DNA of 64,000 bases. It comes from Akanthomyces muscarius. Its lineage: Eukaryota > Ascomycota > Sordariomycetes > Hypocreales > Cordycipitaceae. The notes below the pieces were generated by a model that had not been told where the DNA came from, did no database searches, and saw nothing but the letters and a program-made list of their open reading frames with translations. The stretch is from the NCBI RefSeq assembly GCF_028009165.1, contig NC_079241.1, positions 4,836,001-4,900,000 on the forward strand, written 5' to 3'. Positions 14,323-25,725 of this stretch are shown here, piece after piece. The first letter of the stretch is position 1; the number at the start of each line of letters is the position of its first letter. The position numbers and the translations under genes are program-made.

Positions 14323-14581
14323 AATGGACAAAAAAGAAGAAAAGAAGGGCGATTGAACGACCGGTTTCCTACTGAACAAAAAAGTTTCTACATATACCAC
14401 CGCTCTCGTAGAGCGACCATCATATCACATAGCATCATGAATCAAAGGCTTCAATGCGGCAAAGAAAGACAATTTCCACCGGAATATCAGCTGCCGAGCG
14501 CAGAAACTGCAAAGTGAAACGGAGTACCGAGAGAATATTAAGTACATTTGACAAAGGATAAGCATGATGCTGCAGAAATGC

Positions 14582-15106
14582 TCAATCCGAATAGCCCGGT
14601 GGATCTTGCTGGTTCACATAATGCGATGCTCTTAGAAAGAACAAGACCTCGTACACCGCCTTGCATATATCAATATTTCTCTTTTTCCAGTCCGAGTCGG
14701 ACCACAGGTTCGCCAGCAGCGAGTCGAGAATCACAATGGTCATGAAGCGGACGTAGTGGTCCTCGGGCGACCAGCCGCTCTTGTCCGGATGGTAGACGAG
14801 GAACTTTTGCGACCGCGAGTTGATGGCCTCCTTGGTCGCCTGCGCCGTCTTGGCCTTGTCCGGTTCCGGTCGGTCGGCCGGCACGCGCGCGAGCAGGTCG
14901 CGGTGAAACTCGTGCCACGACCCTTGCACCGGCCCGCTGCGCAGCCACTCGTGGAACTTGCTGGCATCCTTGAAGGGGAGGAGCTCGAGGACGAGGCGCT
15001 CGCGCTGCTGGGCAAACGGCGACGTCTCGGGGACACCACCAGCGGCGGCGGCGTCGATGCTTCGCGGCGGCGGCGTGGGAGGAGCGGCGGATACCGAGAC
15101 GCCCAT
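14582..15106 (-). CDS. Unknown protein with an HPDK motif
   Basis: Intronless minus-strand frame of 174 residues from the ATG at 15106, chosen for its better context (ACA before ATG). An in-frame ATG at 15217 would add 37 residues. After a Pro/Ala-rich N-terminus comes a Trp/His-rich segment (KFHEWLRSG, GSWHEFHRDLLARVP), then SRSQKFLVYHPDKSGW with HPDK at residues 106-109. A mainly hydrophobic helical part follows (RFMTIVILDSLLANLW). HPD is the hallmark of J domains, but the surrounding pattern is only loosely J-like and I do not assign a chaperone role. No signal peptide is visible. It converges with the isomerase gene. Confidence 0.6.
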   Translation of the reverse strand: MGVSVSAAPPTPPPRSIDAAAAGGVPETSPFAQQRERLVLELLPFKDASKFHEWLRSGPVQGSWHEFHRDLLARVPADRPEPDKAKTAQATKEAINSRSQKFLVYHPDKSGWSPEDHYVRFMTIVILDSLLANLWSDSDWKKRNIDICKAVYEVLFFLRASHYVNQQDPPGYSD

Positions 15107-15910
15107 TGTGTATGGTCTAGAGCTCAATCGAGCCTGCGGAGGTCTGTTATCGAGCGTATCGACCGAGTTGAGCTGTCGGTATTTGAACGACGGCGTGCGG
15201 CGGAAACAGAGGCACATTGATTTGGGGTGTTGTCACGAGGTGGGTGCAAGGACGGGCGGTATAAGTAGCAACGAAACTGTCGCTGGTCCGAGATGACGAC
15301 TCCAAAAAACACCAAGTAGGGCCTGCTTCTATTTTCATCCTCGCGCGCAAGGCAGAGACCAATGTTTATAACTGGGCTGCCTCGTCAACGCCTTACTGGG
15401 CGAAACGGTGCATCCGAAGCCACCCCCGCCAGCTAGGCACCGGTGTAAGCCGGCCGGCCTATCAGCCTGCGACAGGACGGTTTCCCCGTCGTAGATTGTT
15501 CTCTCCGTTTTTGTGTCTTGGTTCGGAAAATGCGGCCCGCGTGCCAAGATCCGAGCAGACATACGTAACACTATTTTCTGCAGCCAAGCCCACGTCACTG
15601 ATTTGCTTCGTTTGTCTGATCAATATTCGTCCAGCGCCCACCCCAGTGGCTGAGCCTTCTTCCCCCGCGCAACTAGCTTGCATGGTGGTTACGCGGCCTT
15701 CCCAAGGCTGACCGTTTTGGGGCACGTCTTGCGGATTGCATCGCTGTGCTATTTCGAGACAAATAAGTTTGTTTTTTATTTGGGCATACTTTTCTTGGTA
15801 CAAGGGTATTGCAGGGTGCAAGACTTGATTGTGGCACGATAAGATGCAACACGAACGCACATCACTTGCTCCTCTGGCTTTCGTCATTTGAGATATTGGA
15901 AGACGTGCTA
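15107..15910. other. Intergenic region
   Basis: Upstream region of the minus-strand gene at 14582-15106, and sequence after the 3' end of the decayed frame at 15911. No intact gene seen. Confidence 0.45.
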
Positions 15911-16561
15911 TCAATAAACCTCGCGAATAGTTTTGAAGTCTGACGACGAACGACAGCCCGGATTCCAGTAGTCGTTGGTGGTTCCCATTGGAAACATGGC
16001 CATGTAGAGAAACTCGTCAACTGGGCACTGGCGTGGTTTGCGCCAGTCCGCCCAGTCTAATTTCTCCGCAAGCTGGCATATTATTTTCTTCGAATCTTCA
16101 ACCGCATTATCGAGCTTCTTTGCTCATTTCGCTCGTTCTTCGTCGCAGCAGGGCTCCGTGCTTTGGGCCGGGACTGCATCCAGGAGCATGGTGTAAATGC
16201 GACAATACACGTCGCAGATGCTTTCCACAACAGTCTCTGTGGCCATGCGTCAAAGCCAAGCTCGGTAGCCACGTTGCAAGCCTTTCGAGCGCGCTTGTAT
16301 AGATCAGCTCGGTCAAGCACCCTCCTTTGCGTTGTACTTCTCCTCAAGATCGTGGTCATCTTGTTCATCCACGCCGAGAGTCAGCAAGTACAACGGATCT
16401 TCTCCACCTGCCCCAGCACCTTGTGAGCCTGAGACTGCAGCGCTCTCCACATCCAGAACCAGTCCATTCAGATCGCGCTTTGATTGATATGTGTGCAGCC
16501 AGCCGTATCGTTGCTTCTTTCCTGTCTTGGCAGCACAGCCATGCGTCAGAGGGCCAGCCAC
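15911..16561 (-). pseudogene. Probable decayed protein gene, unidentified
   Basis: One minus-strand frame runs from about 16561 to a final stop at 15911 with strongly protein-like content, for example KQRYGWLHTYQSKRDLNG, EDPLYLLTLGVDEQDDHDLE, ESICDVYCRIYTMLLDAV and CPVDEFLYMAMFPMGTTNDY. It is interrupted by four in-frame TGA codons (16313-16315, 16304-16306, 16250-16252, 16124-16126). A TAG at 16568-16570 lies just before it, and the same frame can be followed to an ATG at 16637-16639. A second frame just upstream (around 16640-16700) also looks coding, so a further shift or an intron is possible. I do not recognise the family. Two of the interruptions are only three codons apart. It could instead be a chance frame, but the charged and aromatic pattern argues for a real ancestor. 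Confidence 0.45.
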
Positions 16562-16639
16562 GGGCTTCTACTCTCGCTTCCCGTGAGCACTGTCGCCGTT
16601 CGGGACTGTTGCCGCTGCCGCTTGGGGCCAGCTCAGCAT

Positions 16640-18166
16640 TCTTTTGTGAATACCTCGGAGTGTTCTACTTCAAAGGCCAGCCATTCAAATCCGTTGATGA
16701 GGCTGCTGCTGGCCACTGCCGTGCTACAGCATCGTGCCAGCGGGCACGATGCCAGGTGTAAATACAATGCCGTCGAAAATATGATAGGCGTTTTGTCTAG
16801 CGCTCTCTGTCGATGGCTGCAGCTTTTCGCTCGTCGCCTCGTGGGTACTCACTCGGCGCAGTCCAGTAGACCAAGGCCGTCAAAAATGTCGCTCGCAACA
16901 TTCTTACTTGTCAAGTCGAGTTGAAGTGTGAAAAACGGAAGTTTATCAGGAAATTAAAGTTTGAGCAACCGTAACTGAACGGACAGCGTTCCCGTGGGCA
17001 AGTTTCTAAGTACAAGCTAGCCAGCCTTGTGGCACGCGCCCAATCAACACTGATCAAGTATGGCCAGTCTAGCTGGGGTGGATTCGACCTCAGTAAGATA
17101 TTTACCTGCTTGACCTTTCTACTGAAAATTTAGTCAAGTTGTTTCTTTATATAAAATGCTGTAGCTTACATGAGCCTGCCATCGATTCGCAGCTGGCCCA
17201 GTCTGTTAGACTCCAGAGGACCGCAATCAGCGAAGATGAGCATCAACCGCGGGCTGGACGTAGCGACAAAGTCTTTGTTAAAAACCATAGCTCCTACTCT
17301 TTTCTGTCAAATTTATACATGGCTTGAGCATTGATTCGCTTTGCTCCTGGGTTAAAAGGTGCTGGTTCGCCCACCACACGCGCTTGCACGTGGCAGTTCT
17401 GAGAATGGCAAGCCACTGAGAAGATCATACGGAACGCCCCGCGCGTAGATCTCGAAATGACGTTCGTAGTGGCAGTTCCCTTACAACAAGTAGGAAAGGG
17501 AGTTTATCACAGTCTATCCAAACTAGCATTTGGTAATCGGCTCTAATTGTCGCCGTGTGAAGAGGTCTCACCGCTAAAAGCGCCACCTTCAACGGGCGCA
17601 AGACGAGCGTGGCGATGGCATGGCAAGGTGAGTCAGTCGGCAACGGATTATATTACATCCAGGCAAAATTCGCACTCAAAAAACTAGATCTGATATTGCT
17701 CAATCCAGATATACTCTTGGATATCATGAAGCGGTCATATCAACAAGCAGAAACATCTAGTCAACGTTAATATCAACGTAGTTAAAATACAGGAAATTGA
17801 CAAAGTTCCCGACTGCATCAGCACTAAGCCAGAATATAATCCTCTAGTATTGCAAAGTCATTACGCATCATTGACTTTGGACGTAATTCAATGTTTGCTC
17901 CAAGTCTGCTTCAGTCTCCAACACCAGTCGCACCCATGCTTCATGACAAACAAGATGACAAGTGCCGGGTCAAACGACGACATACTCGACATATCGTGGC
18001 GCCAGGGTGTTTCTACTGCATCATGCCACTCTCACTGTGGCTGAGACGGCATTGTGGAAGCATTTAAGAATCTTGGGGTCCCTCCAGCTCGCAGAAGTCA
18101 ATGATCTTTTCAACTCCTAATTGAAGCAGTCTTGCGGTAATTCTTTCTACTACCGAACAATTCATT
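16640..18166. other. AT-richer intergenic region
   Basis: Apart from the possible 5' remains of the decayed gene below about 16,900, nothing coding is seen. The stretch around 17,640-17,900 is visibly AT-richer than the rest of the window. Confidence 0.4.
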
Positions 18167-18439
18167 ATGCGAACTGTTTTGATCATCATTACCATGCTTG
18201 TTACCACTCTTGCCGCCCCCTGCGCCATCGTGAAAAGGACGATCACACCGGATGGGGTCGCAGAGTCTATTAACACCGGCAAGAAAATTATTGACTGGAA
18301 TTACAATGGCCAAAGAAATGGATCTATCGATGTCAAAACTACCTCTAGAATATGGGCTTCCCTCGGCAGAGACAGGCTGGCAAGATACGTCAATGAATTC
18401 TTTGGCCGTTGGGTTGCTGGGCGAGTGAATTGGAATTGA
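18167..18439 (+). CDS. Candidate small secreted peptide with Kex2-type site
   Basis: Intronless frame of 90 residues. The first ~17 residues (MRTVLIIITMLVTTLAA) form a good signal peptide with an Ala-Ala cleavage region. A dibasic VKR follows at about residues 22-24, resembling a Kex2 processing site. The mature part would be about 66 residues, basic and Trp/Arg-rich near its end (VNEFFGRWVAGRVNWN), with one Cys left before the dibasic site and none after it. I recognise no family. Its setting between a decayed gene and a broken ankyrin gene in AT-richer DNA is typical of accessory secreted proteins. It may equally be a chance frame or a remnant. Confidence 0.35.
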   Translation: MRTVLIIITMLVTTLAAPCAIVKRTITPDGVAESINTGKKIIDWNYNGQRNGSIDVKTTSRIWASLGRDRLARYVNEFFGRWVAGRVNWN

Positions 18440-20632
18440 GCCAGCATCCTCATCTCGTTTCCGCGGACGGCCACGGCGACAAGCATTCAAGGTAAGACTA
18501 TCACCACACTAGTGAAATTTACTTTGTATATCTTGCAATCATCTTTGCAATTATATTAATTGCATAGGCGCTTCATCTTGGACTCGATGTTTATATATGA
18601 GCGCACGGCAGGTTCGTTGGGAAGACGGTCCACACTGCCATAGCGAACTGTACCACTAGTTAGGTGGTATGACCTTAAATTAGGACCCAATCAAACGCCA
18701 TTTCATATTCGACCGCCAATATCTTCATAGAGTGTGATAACTGACAAGATCAGGGTGGCTTCTTGTAATTTGCAATGGTTGCGCCACTGCCGTGCACTGA
18801 TGCGAACTGTTTCTAAAAAAAGAAGGAATTGGATCAAAGGAACCGTTCGCATACTTCTTACAAACTGTATCTTTCAATTAGAGTCGGTTTGTTTTTTCTG
18901 GTTCGCACTATAACCTGGTCAAATAACCTGTCCCAGAGCACAAACACCTCCGTCGGCTATCCCAGTCACCGCTGGCTGGCTGGCTGGCTTCATGCATTGA
19001 CGATCACCGCTAACCTGCATCAACCTCAGGGCACGTGTTTTCGTGCCAAGAAGCTCTAATCAGCTCATCCAGATCTGTCCCCGGACTCGGGCCTGGTTGC
19101 CTGCTAGTAAGGCGCACTGCACCACACACAGAGGCAGCAAATGCAACGCAAGCCTCGATCATCACGGGCTATTTTTTTTTTGCCACACTGCCCCGCCGCT
19201 ACTCTGAATGGGCAGTTGCAAGAGTAGTCTCCCTGCTAGATTATTATCGCAAAGGTGACGAGTGAACGGGCTGGGATCTGTCTCACTAATTACATGGATG
19301 TGCTTGCTGACGAGGACTGCGGGCGCTGTCGGAGCAAACGCGGGACAGGCAGCAGCCCAGCCTCTTCGGCCGTTCTTTTTGTTTCAGAAGATTCCATATC
19401 ATTGCATCAACCCAAGACAGAAGAGATGTTCAATGCATATCTCTGTAGTACTTCTCACAGCTCCGGGGATCAGGAGATGAAACGAGCCAATGCCAAGGTG
19501 CCTTGTCTACTGACTTGCAAAACAAAGTGACTCTTAATAAATCTACAACATTTTATTAGCCTTTCTTTTTGGTCCCTTTCGTATCTCAGGATGGGCGCGA
19601 GGTCGGTTCAGCCAAAGGACTCGTCAACGCTCTTAGTATAGGGGCACAATGGTCACTGCAGTAATAATTCAGTGCTTCACAGCCACATCATTGCATCATG
19701 ACCTCGACAACCGTTTTTCATTTGTAGCACGCAGAAATTTAATGTTGTTTGTACCTACAGACTAATGAATCTTACCCCAGTACACTAATAACACTGAGCC
19801 ACTGCGCAGGAGACGCCCAGCGAGAGTCATAGGAGCGCTCCAGCTGTGCAAGCAGGTGCAACATTGCAGACTGTCATCTGCGAAGAGCTAAAAAAGCAAA
19901 ATTTGGGTGCTCAATGTGTATCACTTAGTAATCACTGCATATTTTGATAGAATTTCCATGTGGCGTGAAGACCACGTCACTGAGTATGACCGGCCCATTC
20001 ACCTGTCCCGTCAAAATGGCATGTTCCGAAGCCGTGCACATGACAGCTCAGAGAGGAAACATACGAATAGTAACTGATTGGTAACAAAAGTCACATTTCG
20101 ACGTAACGCGGGTTTCATAACTCTTGGCATGGGACATTTGAGCTGGTCCAGTTGCTATACATGCCTCACCATAAAGCTCCGCGCATGATGTCCGCGTGCT
20201 TACGAAGTAAGTGACGTTAAACCGAGAACATTTTTGTATAGCAGACGGCAAGCTCCAGTGAATGATATCCAATAGATTCAATGCGCCTCATTCAGTTCCT
20301 GTGTATGTGGCGTTACGCACTTGTGAAACTTTGTACTCAGCGTGGCTGCGTTTGCTTGCTCCTTCGGCGTCAATAGCTGCGAACACCAGGCAGACTCTGA
20401 GGCTATGCAGCATCAGCTTGAACGCGTTCAATGCCAATCATGAATGATTTTGCGCAACCTTCCATGAATTGTGTAGCTCTGAATAGAACAACATCGTCTG
20501 CACAGCTGTATAAGACTGGGCAACATCCTCCGGCCATCTCTCGGTCCAATCTCCGACATATTTTCCCTCCATCTTCCAGCAGAATCTAATCACATCTTTT
20601 CTCACATATAGTTATCCTCTTTCATATCCACA
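18440..20632. other. Intergenic region before the ankyrin gene
   Basis: No supported gene. A TATA-like TATAAG at 20509-20514 lies about 120 bp before the ankyrin gene start at 20633. The rest shows only short chance frames. Confidence 0.45.
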
Positions 20633-23297
20633 ATGCCTGTCGCCTCGTTTACCCAGCTGCCTAACGAGATACTGCTGGTGTTGTTGGACTTCCTTTCCGA
20701 CGCTGGCCTCAACGCGCGCTCACGCAGACATGCCGCCGCTTCCATCACTCGCTGGAACACTCTCTCTACGTACGAAATGCGCGTGAGAGAAACTCCTCTG
20801 CCCTTCAATGGGCAGCTGGCTACGGAGTAGTGAGTACCGTCATGAAAGCTCTCGCAGCCGGGGCTGACCCTAACTCTACGCGGAAGGCTCACAATCCGCA
20901 TCCAGACAATTTTTCAGACGACATATATCGATCTACTGCACTGAAAGATATCACTCCCCAGAACAGTTGTCTTGCTTTGGCGGTCATGATAGGCAGGCTG
21001 GACATTGCATCTCTGCTGATGAAGGCGGGTGCATATGCGGGTATTGGGCCTGGAGGTGCCCCGTTAGTTGCCGCCATTGGACACAATCAACTCGAGTCGA
21101 TAAAGCTGTTAATTGCTTCAACGGACATAGATATCGACTCCGGGCTTTATCTCCAGAACGGCTGTAAATTACTTAGTATCGCGGTCTACCGAGCAAGTGC
21201 TCAAGTCGTCTGTTACCTCTTGGCCTCGATGAAACAACCAGACGCTTTTTCTTCTATGCTTTCAACTCCTCTAATCGTTGCGATAGAGAGAATGAGGGTA
21301 GACCTGATTCCAATTCTACTCAGATCTCCAAAAATTGATCCAAACAAGGTCGACCGCGACGGTCGTACACCATTTATGTGGGCAGTCAAGGGCGCAGCCG
21401 CCAACTCATATGCTGTGGAACTGTTGCTGAACTATGAAAGAGTTGACGTCAATGCAGTGGATAGAGACGGACGAACTGCGATATTCTTCGCAGTCGAAGA
21501 CGGAAACGAACTAATCGGTCGTTTTTTACTTGCGACGCCGAAAGTTGACCCCAATCTGGCCGACAACGCGGGCATCCAACCTGTCGCGCGCGCTCTGCAA
21601 CAGGGACATAGGTCAGTGGCGGAAGTTTTCATGGCGTCAGACAAAGTGAAAGCTCACATGGGTATATTATTTCGCCTCGCATGCCAGCATGCGTTTACTG
21701 GTATGATCAAAACCCTACTGAAGCTCGACAGAGCAGAATTGAGCACAACAGAAACAGACGGAAGCACCTGGCTTCATTCAGCGGCCACTTTTGGTCGCAC
21801 TGATATTGTCAACACATTGTTGAAGCAGGACCACGTCGATATCAACAGCCAAAGACTCGATGGTGCGACGCCTCTTATTTGCGCCATACAGAAGCAGCGA
21901 AAGGCCACGATAACCGCCTTGCTGCAGGCTGGCGCAGATGTCAACATCGCTACCACGGATGGCTGTTCGGCCCTTTTCTATGCTGCTGAGAGCAACGATG
22001 AAGCTCTGACAGTAGAGCTACTGAAAAGACGGGGTAATTTTCTCGCGGTTACAAATGCAGGCGAAACAGCGCTCCATCACGCTTGCAAAACCGGCAGGAC
22101 CAAGGTTGTTCAAGTGCTCTTGGACCATGGGGCTGACCCGTTACTCCGTGCCAACAACGGCAAGACACCTGTCCATGCCGCATGCGCTAATCGCTGGGAG
22201 TTATCAGTCCAGACGTTACTTCGTATAGTTCCACCTTCGCATTCGATATTGAGCACTGGCTGGACACCGCTTCACGAGGCCTGTCAAGCTGGCCATACCG
22301 GTATCGCTAAAAGACTGATTGAGCATGGGGCTGATCCGCTGGCGAGACATCAAACCGGGGCTACGCCACTTGAGTATGCGTGCAACGGCCATCCGCTGAT
22401 TGTCAAAATGTTGCTGGAAAAGGCTGCCAATCCTCATCAGATGACCACGACGGGCGTCAGCCTCCTATGCCAGGCAGCCCAGCGGAATTCTCCTAGGGTT
22501 GCGGCTCTTCTACTTCAACATGGAGCTGACCCCAATGCGGCTGAAATCGGTGGCACCACTGCATTTCTCGAAACAGCCGTCAAAAAGACGAAAAGCTAGT
22601 ATGCACGCTACTAAAGTATGGAGGAGACGTTACTTCTGTCAAACCTGATGGTTCAACTGCGTTGCATGAGGTCTGTTGTGCGGACTACGGATACAGTGGC
22701 CATGTGGTGATTATAGCTTTGCTAGAGAGGGGTGCGGACATCAACGCAGGAACGCACCAAGGCCTCACCCCTTTGCATCTGGCTTGCATATATCAAAGGA
22801 AGGAGCATGTGCAGCCACTTGCTGTATATGGGGCAGATCCGTTGGCTGAGTATGGTCATGCCGCGACGATGCGACGCAGAACCGCGGTGCACATAGCGAG
22901 TCGCTTACCCTCGAACACAGATAATCTTGAGTTTCTTCTCCGCAGGGCCAAGTTCAGTGTTCCAGTTGCGGGCCCTTGGAAGTCGGGCTGGACGCCGCTG
23001 CACGATGCAGCCAGTGTACTCAACCCCGGTGCGGTAAAGTTTCTCCTGGAGCGTGGCGTGAACCCGATGGCACTTGCAGAGAATGGACGGACGGCGCTAC
23101 ATCAAGTGTTCACTAACACCCGGCTCAATCAACCCGAGTTCCAGAAACGCGCCGGTGAAGTGATTGTAGCACTCATGGAAAACGGCAAGGTAGACATCAA
23201 TCACAGGGACAATAAGGGTAAGACGGCATTTGGACTGGCTGGTACAGCACTAGCGCCCCTTCGCACGCTGCTGATCAAAGGGGGGGCCAAGGAATAG
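20633..23297 (+). pseudogene. F-box/ankyrin-repeat protein gene with two frame breaks
   Basis: Three frames together encode a typical fungal F-box plus ankyrin protein of roughly 880 residues. Segment 1 (from ATG 20633) starts an F-box, LPNEILLVLLDFLSDAGLN. The rest of that motif (TCRRFHHSLEHSLYVRNARE) is in another frame from about 20728, implying a net +2 or -1 change near 20726. That frame carries many ankyrin repeats (for example DGRTPFMWAVKGAA, GETALHHACKTGRTKVVQVL, GWTPLHEACQAGHTGIAKRL) to a stop at 22597. Ankyrin coding continues in a third frame (DGSTALHEVCCADYGYSGHV, GWTPLHDAASVLNPG) to 23297. The second break fits loss of one A in the A5 run at 22582-22586. Intact relatives would be cytosolic or nuclear adaptors, with the F-box possibly recruiting SCF ligase. 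Sequencing error at both places is the main alternative. Confidence 0.7.
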
Positions 23298-24291
23298 TAT
23301 AGCTCGGGTGAAGCCATGTTTGAAATTGGCTGGCGATGCACCGGAACCCCTAAGCAAGCTACGAAGCACAGTAAAGTGGTTGAGTGGGATACCGCCTGAC
23401 AGAGTACAGGAAACGAGTAGTAGGCTCACTTCATTAGTAGTAAAGAACAAAATTATTTGAGCTAGGAACACGCGAACGAAGACATGGTGGTGCAACACAC
23501 CGAGCTGTTTAGTCGACATCACCGAGTGCGAAAACGCCGAAGTTGACGCTGGACATGTGATCAAATGGCCATTAAACATGCTCAACAAGCCACAATCTCG
23601 TAAACCGCCCCCGCCCCTTCCCCCATCACCTCCCGACTAATCGCTCAAAATGCCACTCTTAACATTTGTAAGAGAGGGAATGACTCCCAAGGGGTTTTGT
23701 TGGTGTCAAGACGTAAATGCAAAGTCGTCGTGCATGGCTACCCTATAGTTTTTGTGTGCTTACATAATCGCCTCCGTTTGCTCTGTCCGAGAGCCACTCA
23801 CTCACAACAACAGGCTCATTGCCAGATCGCAACAGTCATCATTTGTATCACTTAATCGGTTCCAATTGCCAAATTTTCATCGATTTTGAGGCTTAGCTAC
23901 TTATAAAGAGTCAAAACAGAAAGACCAGCTGCAATTGGAGCAGATATGGCTATGTAAATGACGTTGACGACAGACCGATCTTGAGAACGAACCGCAAGCG
24001 AGTAGACCAAGGTACGTTATCCACGCCAGATACTCCAAACTCATCCTTTTTCATCCCAAAACGTGCGAAACTCATCTGTTACTCTCCGCAAAATACACTT
24101 AGTCTCATTTTACACCTGCAAGGTATCTCATGGCTGTGAAGAACTACTAGGCAGCTGTGGCGGCCGCTGTGCCGTGTGATCCGTTTGCTGGTATTTTGGA
24201 GGGCAGGGTGGGAGCGTTCTACGACCGTACCTTTCACAAAACTCATACAAGACCTGGAAGGCTAACTGAAGGGGGGCATGTAGGATATTCA
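23298..24291. other. Intergenic region and 5' leader of the BTB-bromodomain gene
   Basis: No gene seen. A TATAAAG motif lies at 23902-23908. The leader holds short upstream reading frames, listed separately. A GCTAAC branch-like site at 24261 followed by TAG at 24281-24283 means a 5'-UTR intron ending just before the start codon is possible. Confidence 0.45.
24130..24283 (+). promoter_or_regulatory. Upstream mini-ORFs including a start-stop element
   Basis: A six-codon upstream frame (ATG 24130, stop TAG at 24148-24150) and an ATGTAG start-stop unit at 24278-24283 precede the main ATG at 24292, the latter by only 8 nt. If present in the mRNA they would lower initiation. The start-stop unit disappears if the TAG is used as a 3' splice site. 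Confidence 0.35.
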
Positions 24292-25725
24292 ATGTCGGAA
24301 GACACAGTAATTGTCGCCGAAGTGGCCCCTGCGGAAAGCAAGCCCGCGGAAGCACAGCCCGCTCCCGCTCCCGCTCCAGCTCCCGCTCCTGAGCCCGAAC
24401 CAGCACATGAACCAACACACGAACCAGCACCCGTACCAGCACCCGTACCAGCACAGGAATCAAAGGCAGCCACTGCCGCAGCACCTGTCAAGTCGACGAT
24501 TGATGCTCCAGAGTTTTCATGGCTGTAAGTTGTCGAGATCCTGGCTTGGGTATTGCTAGCGCTAATGCTGCCCAGGAAACCGCACCCGACCTTTGTAATA
24601 CTACTCATCGGCCCCGATGAGCAGCCGTTTGGACTCCAAAAAGACTTTCTGTGCTACCGAAGCGGCTACTACAGAAGATACTTTGCCGAACACAAGGATG
24701 AGGAGAAGCTGGAGCACGTGGTCAAGCTGCCCGACACGTCGGTGCAGGTATTTGGACTGGCGCAGCATTTTCTCTTTACAGGGGACGTTATTGCCGACCT
24801 GAGAGCGACGCCGTCCTACGAAGCACTGGTCAACTTGTGGAACTTGGGATACAAGCTCGAGATTGAAGGTTTGTGCGATCGGGCTCTGGACGCCATGACC
24901 GAATGCAGGAAAGCTACGTCGCGCATACCTTCCACGCCGCTGCTGGTGCAGGTGTGGAAAGAAGCCCCAGAAGGCTCGACAATCAGGACGCTTTTGCTCT
25001 CGTGGACAGCCGAGTATATGAGATCGTCGGCTGCGAGAGCCGAGTTTGCCAAGTCGTTACCACAAGAGGTATTGAGCGAGCTGGTCGTCGCCATGAGCTC
25101 GTTTGAGCGCAACAGCCTCGGCGATCGATCACAGGGCGCAGCGCAGCGAAAAAATGTACACTATCTGGAGGCCGCGGACGATGAGGATGCTCTTGCTAGC
25201 GCGAAGAGGAACAGACGAGTCAGCGCGGCTCCCACTCAACCAGCGACCATTGTTCGCTCAGACTCTGCGCCCACGTCCAAGAACCGAACACCGCTCCCCA
25301 AGCCGCAAAAGAGACGGTCCGGGGCGGCCTACCTGGAGGGGCGCACGTTTTCCACAGCGTCCAAGCTGGACTTTTGCGCCGACCTGCTGACGCGCATGCT
25401 CTCGGGGCCGGGCTTCTGGACGCGCCTCGTCGGCCCGTTTCGCGATCCCGTCGAGCCGGACGAGGACGGCGTGCCCGACTACTTTGACAAGGTGAAGCGG
25501 CCGATGGACCTGATGACGATCAAGAGCAAGATGGACCGCAAGGCCTACAAGGACGACGAGGAGTTTGCGGGCGACGTGCGGCAGATCTTCGACAATTGCT
25601 TCACGTACTGGAAGGCGGGCCAGCCCATGTACGAGGCCGGGGAGCGTCTGCAGCGGACGTTTGAGGACAAGTATTCACACATGAACAAGTGGATTGCCAA
25701 GATGGGGGGCGAAGATGGAGAATAG
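24292..25725 (+). CDS. BTB/POZ-bromodomain protein
   Basis: Two exons (24292-24524, 24576-25725; GT-AG intron with a CTAAT branch) give 460 residues. The first ~65 residues are low-complexity Pro/Ala/Glu. A BTB/POZ domain follows at about 79-190 (FVILLIGPDEQPFGLQKDF, KLPDTSVQVFGLAQHFLFTG). A basic Ser-rich linker leads to a C-terminal bromodomain at about 350-450, with DYFDKVKRPMDLMTIKSKM (the ZA-loop/helix-A region) and ARRAY-like helix B. In the BC loop the sequence is DNCFTYWKAG: the position that normally holds the acetyl-lysine-contacting Asn is Trp423. A nuclear chromatin-linked or scaffolding role is likely, but acetyl-lysine recognition is doubtful. Start choice: upstream in-frame codons offer only a GTG. 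Confidence 0.85.

Noticed and set aside
20676..20727. Reading the first frame break of the ankyrin gene as an intron (GTGTTG...CGCAG)
   Set aside because: It would delete the conserved core of the F-box and the donor is poor; an indel explains the data better.
24157..24291. Upstream extension of the BTB-bromodomain protein
   Set aside because: The frame is open, but the only start there is GTG; the first ATG in frame is 24292.
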